The position numbers and the translations under genes were made by a program. A DNA stretch of 41,127 nt from the NCBI GenBank assembly GCA_015487635.1, contig WFPM01000216.1, positions 1 through 41,127 on the forward strand, written 5' to 3'. Within the stretch, counting starts at the first letter, position 1; each line of letters starts with the position of its first letter. The notes under the pieces were generated by a model that worked only from the letters and a program-made list of their open reading frames with translations, ran no database searches and was not told the origin of the DNA. Source of the stretch: Rhodothermus sp. GTDB lineage: Bacteria > Bacteroidota > Rhodothermia > Rhodothermales > Rhodothermaceae. Of the stretch, positions 19,692 through 27,031 are shown one piece after another.

Positions 19692-21773
19692 TCATTTTTC
19701 GACCTTCAAAAAACGGGCGTTGATTGAAACGATCACGGTACTGGCCGACATGAACACGGCTGCCACTGCCGGTCCCAGTAGCAGCCCCAGCTTGTAGAGC
19801 ACGCCGGCGGCCAGTGGAATGGCAATGATGTTGTAGCCGGCCGCCCACCAGAGGTTCTGCACCATCTTGCGGTAGGTGGCGCGGCTCAGGCGCAGAATCG
19901 ACACCACGTCGCGTGGATCGTTGCGCACAAGCACGATGTCGGCCGTCTCGATGGCCACATCGGTACCGGCACCGATGGCAATGCCGACATCGGCCTGGGC
20001 CAGCGCCGGCGCGTCGTTGATGCCGTCGCCCACCATGGCCACGCGCAGGCCGCGCTGTTGGACTTCCTTGACCTTAGCCGCTTTCTGGTCAGGAAGCACT
20101 TCGGCGAAATAGTCGTCCAGGCCGATTTCACGGGCGACCCAGGCAGCCACGCGGCGGTTGTCGCCGGTGAGCATCATCACCTGCAGCCCCATCGCTTTGA
20201 GCTGGCGCACGGCCTCTTTCGATTCTGGACGGATCACGTCGGCCAGCGCAATCGCCCCGGCTACCTGTCCGTCCCGGACGACAAACACCACCGTTTTACC
20301 CTGTTCGGACAGCCGGTCTACGCGTTCATCCTGCACCTCCAGACCATGCTCGCGCAGATAGCCCGGACTGACCACGCGGACTTCCTCGCCATTGACGCGG
20401 GCTCGGGCTCCTTTGCCCGGGATAGCCTCGAAGTCCTCGGCGGCCGGGGGATGCGCCACGGCTTCGACGATGCCGCGGGCAATCGGGTGTTCAGAATGCT
20501 GCTCCACGGCCGCTGCCAGCTTCAGCAGTTCGTCCTCGGAGAGCCCATCCTGGAAAACCAGCGTATCGGTTACGCCAAAGCGTCCTTCGGTGAGCGTGCC
20601 GGTTTTGTCGAAGATCACCGCCTGCAGATTGCGTGCGTTTTCAAACGCCGTGCGGTCTCGGATAAGCAACCCATGCCGGGCCGAAAGTGCCGTGGAAACG
20701 GCCACCACCAGCGGTACGGCCAGCCCCAGCGCATGCGGACAGGCGATCACCATGACGGTTACCATGCGCTCCAGCGCAAAGTCGAACGGCTGGCCCATGA
20801 CCAGCGTCCAGACGGCCAGCGTCAGGGCGCCGCCTCCCAGCGCTACGGCGGTCAGCCAGCGGGCGGCCCGATTGGCCAGGTCCTGCGTGCGCGATTTACT
20901 TTCCTGTGCCTGGCGAACCAGTTCGATCACCTGCGACAGGTAGCTTTCGGCACCGGTTTTCTGCACCTCAATCGTAAGCGAGCCTTCACCGTTAATGGCA
21001 CCGCCGATCACCGGATCACCGACCTTCTTTTCGACCGGCGCCGATTCGCCGGTAAGCAGCGCTTCGTTGACCGTGGTGTGGCCTTCGACGATCACGCCGT
21101 CGGCCGGGATTTTTTCGCCGGGGCGCACCAGTACGCGATCGCCCACCTGCAACTGATCGAGCGGTACATCCTGGATCGAGCCATCTGGCATCACCTTGTG
21201 GGCCTCGGTCGGCATCAGACGAGCCAGCTCTTCCAGCGCCCGTGACGCTCCCAGCACCGAACGCATCTCGATCCAGTGCCCCAGCAGCATCACATCGATC
21301 AGCGTGGCCAGCTCCCAGAAAAAGATTTTTCCGGCCAGTCCGAACACCACTGCGCTCGAGTAGAGATAGGCCACGCTGATGGCGATGGCGATGAGCGTCA
21401 TCATGCCCGGATTGCGCCGGCGCAGCTCATCGGCAAAACCTTTCAGGAATGGCCAGCCGCCGTAGAAAAACACGACAGAAGACAGCGCCCAGAGCACCCA
21501 TAGGTCGCCCGGAAAGCGCAGGGCATCGCCCAGTCCCAGGAAGGCCTGGATCATGGGCGAAAGCGCCAGAATTGGTACCGTCAGCGCCAGCGAAATCCAG
21601 AACCGCCGCCGAAAATCTTCCACCATGTGCGCATGATGCGCATGGTGGTCGTGGTGGTCGTGGTGGTCGTGATGGTCGGGCTTTTGATGGGCGGGAGCGT
21701 GATGCCCGGTATGATCATGGTGTTCGTGCGCATGATGCGTGTGAGCATGGGAGGATTGGTCATGCGGGGCCAT
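19692..21773 (-). CDS. copB: CopB-type copper-translocating P-type ATPase
   Basis: 693 residues, close to CopB of Archaeoglobus fulgidus. The first ~50 residues are a His/Asp-rich metal-binding tail with no CxxC domain. Core motifs: TGES (241-244, actuator), CPH in MVIACPHALGLAVP (345-347, transmembrane metal site), DKTGTLTEG with phosphorylated Asp389, SEHP (427-430), MLTGDNRRVA and VGDGINDAPALAQADVGIA (581-599). YNIIAIPLAAG and MSASTVIVSINA are the last helices. CPH instead of CPC places it in the P1B-3 (CopB) group, which exports copper (Cu2+ preferred in characterised members) across the inner membrane. It follows the sigma-factor gene by 30 bases. Its base composition is chromosome-like, unlike the A/T-richer genes downstream. 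Confidence 0.96.
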   Translation of the reverse strand: MAPHDQSSHAHTHHAHEHHDHTGHHAPAHQKPDHHDHHDHHDHHAHHAHMVEDFRRRFWISLALTVPILALSPMIQAFLGLGDALRFPGDLWVLWALSSVVFFYGGWPFLKGFADELRRRNPGMMTLIAIAISVAYLYSSAVVFGLAGKIFFWELATLIDVMLLGHWIEMRSVLGASRALEELARLMPTEAHKVMPDGSIQDVPLDQLQVGDRVLVRPGEKIPADGVIVEGHTTVNEALLTGESAPVEKKVGDPVIGGAINGEGSLTIEVQKTGAESYLSQVIELVRQAQESKSRTQDLANRAARWLTAVALGGGALTLAVWTLVMGQPFDFALERMVTVMVIACPHALGLAVPLVVAVSTALSARHGLLIRDRTAFENARNLQAVIFDKTGTLTEGRFGVTDTLVFQDGLSEDELLKLAAAVEQHSEHPIARGIVEAVAHPPAAEDFEAIPGKGARARVNGEEVRVVSPGYLREHGLEVQDERVDRLSEQGKTVVFVVRDGQVAGAIALADVIRPESKEAVRQLKAMGLQVMMLTGDNRRVAAWVAREIGLDDYFAEVLPDQKAAKVKEVQQRGLRVAMVGDGINDAPALAQADVGIAIGAGTDVAIETADIVLVRNDPRDVVSILRLSRATYRKMVQNLWWAAGYNIIAIPLAAGVLYKLGLLLGPAVAAVFMSASTVIVSINARFLKVEK
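21644..21679 (-). repeat. 9-base tandem repeat encoding the His-rich tail of CopB
   Basis: GGTGGTCGT occurs three times perfectly plus a fourth imperfect unit. On the minus strand it encodes repeated His-Asp-His triplets (residues about 33-43). It could change length by slippage and so vary the number of metal-binding histidines. Confidence 0.75.
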
Positions 21774-21803
21774 GGCTGTTTCCGGTTGGTTGTGCTTTTT
21801 CTT

Positions 21804-22346
21804 TCAGCAACGGCAATCGGCGTGATTCTGGGGGATGCACTCCGTGCAGAGGTCTTCCAGACGCGCTCTGAGTTGACGGCGCGCTCGATGAAGGCGCACG
21901 TTCAGGTTATTGCGCGTGATGCCCAGCTGTTGTGCCACTTTCCGAGGGTCTTCTCCCTCAAGATCTATTTTTTCAATTAAGAAACGGTAGTCTTCTTTCA
22001 GGGAAGGAAGCAGCGCACGAAAGCATTCACAGATCAGAGTAGCATCTTCGGGAGGAATCACTTCCTGTTCGGCTATATAGTCGGCCATATAGGTTTGATA
22101 CGCCCGTTGCTCGCGGGCGCGTTGGCGCTGCACATCCACAATAGCATGCTGTACGATGCGGTAAAACCACGGCACCAGTTTTTCACGGCTCCGCAGACCT
22201 GGGGCAGCCTGTAATGCCTTGAGCAGGCTATTATGCAAAATGTCTTCAGCCATCTGGGGATCAGATACTTTCTGTTGAATATACTGCAACAGGCGCTGGC
22301 GCCCTTCGGCAAGTAACACTTCCAGTTGCTGATCTATGGAAGTCAT
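21804..22346 (-). CDS. ECF-type RNA polymerase sigma factor with Cys/His-rich C-terminal tail
   Basis: 180 residues. Region 2 spans about 15-80 (VSDPQMAEDILHNSLLKALQ, KLVPWFYRIVQHAIVDVQR) and region 4 about 108-160 (IEKIDLEGEDPRKVAQQLGI, TRNNLNVRLHRARRQLRARL). The last residues carry Cys167, Cys170, His175, Cys178 and Cys180 (pattern C-T-E-C ... H-A-D-C-R-C), and the linker has Cys106 and Cys108 (CEC). Cys-rich tails of this kind occur in metal-sensing ECF factors such as copper-responsive CorE of Myxococcus, which need no anti-sigma factor; none is encoded nearby. Being 30 bases upstream of copB, it is probably the direct copper-responsive regulator of this operon. The gene is A/T-richer than the chromosome. 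Confidence 0.88.
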   Translation of the reverse strand: MTSIDQQLEVLLAEGRQRLLQYIQQKVSDPQMAEDILHNSLLKALQAAPGLRSREKLVPWFYRIVQHAIVDVQRQRAREQRAYQTYMADYIAEQEVIPPEDATLICECFRALLPSLKEDYRFLIEKIDLEGEDPRKVAQQLGITRNNLNVRLHRARRQLRARLEDLCTECIPQNHADCRC

Positions 22347-22389
22347 AGCCGGTTCTCCTGCTTGCCATACAGCGTTAATGGAATCCTAT

Positions 22390-22437
22390 GGTCGTCTTTC
22401 ATTAGGAATAGACGCTGGACGACCTGTAATGATTACA
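22390..22437 (-). promoter_or_regulatory. Palindrome and hairpin upstream of the sigma-factor gene
   Basis: TGTAAT-G-ATTACA (22425-22437) is a perfect 13-base palindrome overlapping the stop of the DUF2231 gene. GGTCGTC (22390-22396) and GACGACC (22418-22424) form a 7 bp inverted repeat with a 21-base spacer next to it. Together they occupy most of the 86-base gap before the sigma gene and could be an operator or an RNA hairpin controlling sigma/copB expression separately from DUF2231. Confidence 0.4.
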
Positions 22438-23509
22438 TCATGGGCATTGCCGTAATCGGTCGGGCGCTCAGTAGGCTCAGTTTTATAATGCCCTTGCCTT
22501 TCAAGTATAGCCCAGCCGGGCCGGGGTTGGCTGCAGGACCATGTCCATGGACCAGCAGACGACCATTCACGTACCCACGAAAGTGGGTACCATAGGCAAC
22601 GGCCCGCACCTCAAGCCATCCTTTTTCTTGCAGGGGGGCCTCGTCAAAAAGACGTATTTGACCGTTTATGAGCCGCCCCTGGCGAATGGAAGTGGCACCA
22701 ATCTCTACAAAATCATAATTCTTAGCATCCTGCAGATGATAAACCAACCGAACAATTCCCTGCAGGCTATCGCGGTGCAAACGGGCCGTAATTTCAGTCC
22801 CGGATAGCGAGCCCGGTCCGGTAAACAGAAGCTCCTGATCGGTCAGCCCCAGGGATAGGCCTTCGGCTCCGCTCTGAGCCTTCACCTCGGTGAAATCGCC
22901 CGCTTGCAGGGCAAATGAATCGACAAGCACCTGTTCGGCACCCGGGCCGGGCATCCAATGCCAGCCTCCGTCAGGTAGCTGCTCGAATTGTGCAGCAGCC
23001 AACAGGAGGCGGAGCTGTTGCGCTAAGGAATCGCGCTCTGCTTCCAGTTCATGGACGGTGGAAACGCCCAGCCCATGGGCATAGACCAGTTCGGCACCAC
23101 GCTCGCCGGTCTGGTAGACCAGCCACAGGCCGCCTGCTCCCAGAAGGAACAAAAGGCCGTGTACCCATCCTGCACGGGCCAGCGGGTGGCGCCACCAGGC
23201 CAGCACCAGACGGACCAGCGCAAGGATACCGAAGAACCAGAGGGTGCGTTCGGCCCAGTCGGCGTGCGTGGTGACGGCCGGAATGACCGCCGTGGGCAGG
23301 TCCAAGCTGTCGGCCGCAGCCCGTCCGGTCAGAAAAGCCACCAGCGCCGAAATAGCACCCAGCGCATAGAGCACGGCCGTTACCCGTAGCAAAGCCACCG
23401 GCCGGCCCAGCAGCCAGGTAACCAGGTCAAATCCGACGGCCAGAAAAAGCAGGGCGATGGGAAAATGCACGACCAGCGGATGCAGGTTCGGTGCCCAGTC
23501 AGGAAGCAT
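22433..23509 (-). CDS. DUF2231 membrane protein with C-terminal lectin-like (LamG-type) domain
   Basis: 358 residues. The N-terminal ~150 residues are a DUF2231 module with four hydrophobic helices and conserved-looking histidines: NLHPLVVHFPIALLFLAVGF (8-27), the TGRAAADSLDLP and THADWAER loops, and GAELVYAHGLGVSTVHELEA (138-157). A short coiled segment follows (about 155-172). Residues about 180-350 look like a concanavalin A/LamG-type sandwich: QAGDFTEVKAQSG, GIVRLVYHLQDAKNYDFVEI, EKGWLEVRAVAYGTHFRGYVNGRLLVHG and GPAGLYLKGKG. The domain combination is unusual to me. It is the first gene of the run leading into sigma and copB, 86 bases before sigma, and may be cotranscribed. Function is unknown; the histidines could bind heme or metal. 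Confidence 0.78.
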   Translation of the reverse strand: MLPDWAPNLHPLVVHFPIALLFLAVGFDLVTWLLGRPVALLRVTAVLYALGAISALVAFLTGRAAADSLDLPTAVIPAVTTHADWAERTLWFFGILALVRLVLAWWRHPLARAGWVHGLLFLLGAGGLWLVYQTGERGAELVYAHGLGVSTVHELEAERDSLAQQLRLLLAAAQFEQLPDGGWHWMPGPGAEQVLVDSFALQAGDFTEVKAQSGAEGLSLGLTDQELLFTGPGSLSGTEITARLHRDSLQGIVRLVYHLQDAKNYDFVEIGATSIRQGRLINGQIRLFDEAPLQEKGWLEVRAVAYGTHFRGYVNGRLLVHGHGPAANPGPAGLYLKGKGIIKLSLLSARPITAMPMM

Positions 23510-23549
23510 AGGATTTTCCAGGTTGGTTCTTCCAGTCTGTACGAAACAA

Positions 23550-23565
23550 CAGGGATATTACCCTG
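23550..23565. promoter_or_regulatory. Short inverted repeat upstream of DUF2231, possible operator
   Basis: CAGGG-ATATTA-CCCTG lies 41 bases before the DUF2231 start, in the 180-base region shared with the divergent thiolase gene. Five-base arms are weak evidence on their own. Confidence 0.25.
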
Positions 23566-23689
23566 AACATCCTGTATCCAACCTTAAAATTCGTTAAGCT
23601 CTCGCAAAGGTGCGGGTCAGGCGAAACCCGCTTTTCGGCGGGATCGTTTCGAGCACGGCGAAATCGCTTCCAATCAATCCGAATGCACC

Positions 23690-24883
23690 ATGCAGGACGT
23701 CTATATCGTTACCGCCGTACGCACACCCATCGGCAAATTCGGCGGCGTACTAAAGGACTACAGTCCGGTCGATCTGGCTGCGCATGCGATGAAGGCCGCC
23801 CTGGAGCGGACCGGGGTGGAAGGGAAAGACCTGGACGGCTACATCTTCGGCAACGTGTTGCGTGGGGGACACGGTCAGCTCATTCCGCGCCAGGCCGCAC
23901 TGAAGGCCGGCATTCCGAAAGAGGTGGACGGCCTGGCCGTCGATATGGTCTGCTCTTCGGGCATGATCAGCGTGATGACGGCGGCTACCATGATCCGCGC
24001 GGGCGAAGCCGACCTGCTACTGGCCGGTGGTGTCGAGTCGATGTCGCAGGCCGGGTTTTATCTGTCGGCGCGGGCGCGCTGGGGGTACAAGTTTCTGCTG
24101 GGGGCGCCGGAGCAGCTCGTCGATCTCTTGCTTTACGACGGCCTGACCGATCCCATGAGTGGCGAGGCGATGGGCGAGCAGACCGAGCGTCTGGCTGCCG
24201 AACACGGCATCACCCGCGAAGAACTTGACGAAATCGCGCTGATGTCGCATCGCCGGGCGGCCGAAGCCACCGAACGCTGCTACTTTGCCGACGAGATCGT
24301 GCCGATCACCTACCGGGAACGACGCGAAACGAAGACGCTGGACCGGGATGAAGGCATTCGGCCCGACACGACGCGTGAGGCGCTGGCTGCATTGAAGCCG
24401 GCCTTCAAGAAAGACGGGGTACTGACGGCCGGCAACAGCAGTCAGATCAGCGACGGAGCGGCCGCGCTGCTGCTGGCAAGCCGGGCAGCCGTCGAGCGCC
24501 ATGGCCTTCAGCCTCTTGCCCGACTTCTGGGCGGGGCCTGGGCGGCCGGCGAGCCGTGGCGCTTCCCGGAGGCTCCGGTGCCGGCCGTCCACCGTTTGCT
24601 GGAGCGGCTGGGCCGTCGCGTCGAAGACTTTGACCTGTTCGAAAACAACGAGGCCTTCGCCATCAACAGCATCCTGTTCCACCGCATGCTGGGCGTACCC
24701 TACGAGAAGCTGAACGTGCACGGCGGGGCCATTGCGCTGGGGCATCCGATCGGCTGTTCGGGCGCGCGGATCATCGTGACGCTCATCCACGCGCTGCGCC
24801 GCCACGACGGCACGCTGGGACTGGCCGCCATCTGCCACGGCACGGGCGGCGGAACGGCCGTCGCGGTGGAACGGCTTTCCTGA
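23690..24883 (+). CDS. Thiolase family protein (acetyl-CoA C-acyltransferase)
   Basis: 397 residues, standard thiolase length. The catalytic triad is intact: Cys88 in VDMVCSSGM, His352 in ALGHPIGCSG and Cys382 in AICHGTGGG. Other blocks are IVTAVRTPIGKFGG at the N-terminus, GGVESMSQAGF, VLTAGNSSQISDGAAALLLAS and the LFENNEAFA loop. It condenses or cleaves acyl-CoA with CoA, in beta-oxidation or acetoacetyl-CoA formation; motifs do not separate degradative from biosynthetic use. It is divergent from the copper cluster, and the DNA glycosylase gene follows 37 bases later. It might cooperate with the enoyl-CoA hydratase at 598, though the two are not linked. Confidence 0.94.
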   Translation: MQDVYIVTAVRTPIGKFGGVLKDYSPVDLAAHAMKAALERTGVEGKDLDGYIFGNVLRGGHGQLIPRQAALKAGIPKEVDGLAVDMVCSSGMISVMTAATMIRAGEADLLLAGGVESMSQAGFYLSARARWGYKFLLGAPEQLVDLLLYDGLTDPMSGEAMGEQTERLAAEHGITREELDEIALMSHRRAAEATERCYFADEIVPITYRERRETKTLDRDEGIRPDTTREALAALKPAFKKDGVLTAGNSSQISDGAAALLLASRAAVERHGLQPLARLLGGAWAAGEPWRFPEAPVPAVHRLLERLGRRVEDFDLFENNEAFAINSILFHRMLGVPYEKLNVHGGAIALGHPIGCSGARIIVTLIHALRRHDGTLGLAAICHGTGGGTAVAVERLS

Positions 24884-24920
24884 GGGGAGCGGGGTATGCA
24901 CGCGTCTTAGCGATCCCCGG

Positions 24921-25586
24921 ATGCAGGGTTCTGGGTTTGTGCCGGCCATGTTGCAGCCCCTGTCCGCCGCTTTTTTTGCGCGACCTACGCTGGAGGTGGC
25001 GCGGGATCTACTGGGGCGGTGGTTGGTGCACGAGCATCCGAGCGGGGTGCGGCTGGTGGGGCGGATCGTCGAGACCGAAGCCTATCGTCAGGACGATCCG
25101 GCCTGCCACGGCTGGCGACTGGTCGATCCGGCCACCGGAAGGGTGCGGCCCGAAGGACGCGCCTATGACCTGTTTGCATCGCCGGGTACGGCCTATGTGT
25201 ACCTGAACTACGGGATGTACTGGCTGCTGAACGTGGTGACCGAGCCGGAAGGCGTAGGAGGAGCCGTGCTCATCCGGGCTGTGGAGCCGGTGGCCGGGCT
25301 CGACTTCATGAAAGCACGCCGTCCGAAAGCCCGTCGGCCCCATGAGCTGACCGGCGGACCGGGACGGCTTACCATGGCGTTCGACATCGACGGGCGCTAT
25401 CATCGACGGCCGTTAACCGCTCCGCCGCTCTACTTTGCAGCCGGCGAGCCGGTGTCGGACGCCGAAGTCGCCACCTCACCCCGGATCGGTCTTTCCCGCG
25501 GAACCGACCGCCCCTGGCGTTTCTACATCCGCGACAACCCCTACGTGTCGCCGGGTCCGCGGGATAAAAGGAGGCGTGGACGATAG
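24921..25586 (+). CDS. DNA-3-methyladenine glycosylase (AAG/MPG family)
   Basis: Base-excision repair enzyme that removes alkylated purines. 221 residues. Matches to the family are FFARPTLEVARDLLGRWLVHE (19-39), RIVETEAYRQDDPACHGW with the catalytic Glu in VETEAY, YVYLNYGMYWLLNVVTEPEG, AVLIRAVEPVAG, the LTGGPGRLTMAFDID substrate-pocket segment, and SPRIGLSRGTDRPWRFYIRDNPYVS at the C-terminus. A second in-frame ATG at 24948 gives a 212-residue form that begins closer to family N-termini; no ribosome site decides between them. The short Arg/Lys-rich tail is typical. Confidence 0.93.
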   Translation: MQGSGFVPAMLQPLSAAFFARPTLEVARDLLGRWLVHEHPSGVRLVGRIVETEAYRQDDPACHGWRLVDPATGRVRPEGRAYDLFASPGTAYVYLNYGMYWLLNVVTEPEGVGGAVLIRAVEPVAGLDFMKARRPKARRPHELTGGPGRLTMAFDIDGRYHRRPLTAPPLYFAAGEPVSDAEVATSPRIGLSRGTDRPWRFYIRDNPYVSPGPRDKRRRGR

Positions 25587-25717
25587 TGGGTAGCAGCCCG
25601 TGTGTCTGCGTGTTCTGCCCTCTGGTGGAGCAGCAACCGGAAGCAGCGGATGCCGATCCTGTAAGGGAGCAGTCCGGCGTACGCCGAAATTCACACACAT
25701 CATATCACAACACATAT

Positions 25718-25755
25718 AAAAACCCCGCGATTCTGGGCCGAATCGCGGGGTTTTT
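25718..25755. terminator. Bidirectional intrinsic terminator between DNA glycosylase and tRNA-Phe
   Basis: AAAAACCCCGCGATT (25718-25732) pairs perfectly with AATCGCGGGGTTTTT (25741-25755) around an 8-base loop. A-tract and T-tract flank the stem on both sides, so it can end the plus-strand glycosylase transcript and the minus-strand tRNA-Phe transcript. The stretch 25587-25717 before it shows no gene. Confidence 0.88.
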
Positions 25756-25766
25756 TGGTGGCTCTG

Positions 25767-25839
25767 TGGTCAGGGGCGGAATCGAACCGCCGACACCGGG
25801 ATTTTCAGTCCCGTGCTCTACCAACTGAGCTACCTGACC
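25767..25839 (-). tRNA. tRNA-Phe (anticodon GAA)
   Basis: On the minus strand, a 73-base cloverleaf: acceptor GGTCAGG/CCTGACC, D arm GCTC-AGTTGGTA-GAGC, anticodon stem CGGGA/TCCCG with loop CTGAAAA (anticodon GAA), T arm GGCGG-TTCGATT-CCGCC and discriminator A. CCA is not encoded. The plus-strand open frame ending VRGGIEPPTPGFSVPCSTN is the familiar antisense reading of a tRNA, not a protein. Confidence 0.97.
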
Positions 25840-26006
25840 CCTTGCAGCGCTCAAATATACACCGTTTGCGTTGCCGGAAGCAACAAACGTCACGTCGGCG
25901 TGCGGGTTTCATGAAGGTTTGAAGGCAGCCTTCACCCCGAAGCACGGAATGGATACCGCTGCGGTTTGGGAGGCCGCAGGAAACGGGGATGCCAGCGCAT
26001 GGCGCA

Positions 26007-26879
26007 TTAACGGACGCCCCACATCAGCTTGGAGCGCAGCGTCTGGAAATAATGCTGCCCGGGCAGTTTGACGAGGTTGACCGTGTGCTCGGCCCTGCGG
26101 ATGGTGATGCGCTGGCCTTCGCGATGGATGAGCTGGCTGCGGCCGTCGGCTGCCAGTACGTAAGGCTGGCCGCCCGTGTAGACGCGGGCCTCGATTTCGA
26201 CGGAAGCCGGCAGCACGATGGGGCGTAGCGTGAGCGTATGCGGAGCGATGGGGGTCAGGATCACCACCTCGCATTCCGGCGAGACGATCGGGCCGCCAGC
26301 CGAAAGCGAATAGGCCGTGGAGCCGGTCGGCGTGGAAAAAATGAGCCCGTCGGCCCAGTAGCGGGTCAGCGATACGCCGTCCACCGTCACATCGATCGTG
26401 ATCAGACCGGCCAGGCCGCTGCGGTCGATTACGAACTCGTTCAGGGCCCAGGGTAGCTCCGGCTCGGGGCCGTCTTCCAGTTCGGCTTCGAGCACCATGC
26501 GGGCTTCCAGGTGATAGTCGCCTGCTTCGATCGTGCGGATTGCCGCGCGCACCTGTTCCACGTCCACATCGGCCAGAAAGCCCATGCGCCCGATATTGAC
26601 CCCCAGTACGGGAGTCCCCCGACGGCCGGCCAGATGCGCACTCTGCAGCAGCGTGCCGTCCCCCCCGAACGAAAGCAGCAGGTCCACTTCGGCCGCCAGA
26701 TCGTGCGCCGTAAGCGCAGCCGCCTCGTCTTCGGGGAGCAGGCCCCGTGCAACCAGTCCCCGGGCGACGTCCGGATGCAGACGCGCCTCCAGTCCCTGAT
26801 GGGCCATCCAGCGAATCAGTTCGCCGACCGGCGCCCAGAGTTGCTCTTTTTGGGTGTTGCCCGTGATGCCGTAGATCAT
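26007..26879 (-). CDS. nadK: NAD kinase
   Basis: Phosphorylates NAD to NADP using ATP or polyphosphate, in the cytosol. 290 residues, typical length. The GGDGT motif lies at residues 72-76 in LLLSFGGDGTLLQSAH. The NE/D motif appears in WALNEFVIDR (144-153). The Gly-rich conserved region FSTPTGSTAYSLSAGGP (181-197) is complete, and ITPIAPHTLTLRPIVLP follows as usual. It is divergent from comM; the two starts are 152 bases apart, in an A/T-rich intergenic region that should carry both promoters. Confidence 0.96.
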   Translation of the reverse strand: MIYGITGNTQKEQLWAPVGELIRWMAHQGLEARLHPDVARGLVARGLLPEDEAAALTAHDLAAEVDLLLSFGGDGTLLQSAHLAGRRGTPVLGVNIGRMGFLADVDVEQVRAAIRTIEAGDYHLEARMVLEAELEDGPEPELPWALNEFVIDRSGLAGLITIDVTVDGVSLTRYWADGLIFSTPTGSTAYSLSAGGPIVSPECEVVILTPIAPHTLTLRPIVLPASVEIEARVYTGGQPYVLAADGRSQLIHREGQRITIRRAEHTVNLVKLPGQHYFQTLRSKLMWGVR

Positions 26880-27031
26880 GGCCGGATAGCAGGATCAGCC
26901 TTATTAAAGGTACAGGCCCTCAGGTTCATTGCTGATATTGCGGCGAACTTTTCGGCAAAAGTTTATTCGGAAAAAGAAAGTTACGAAAGCCCGGCAATGG
27001 TGTCTTATCGCAAAAAAAACCGTCCCTGTCC

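Noticed and set aside
20058-21245. 395-residue plus-strand frame
   Set aside because: Opposite copB; no domain and typical shadow composition.
25586-25828. 80-residue plus-strand frame ending GGIEPPTPGFSVPCSTN
   Set aside because: Antisense translation of tRNA-Phe; it also crosses the bidirectional terminator.
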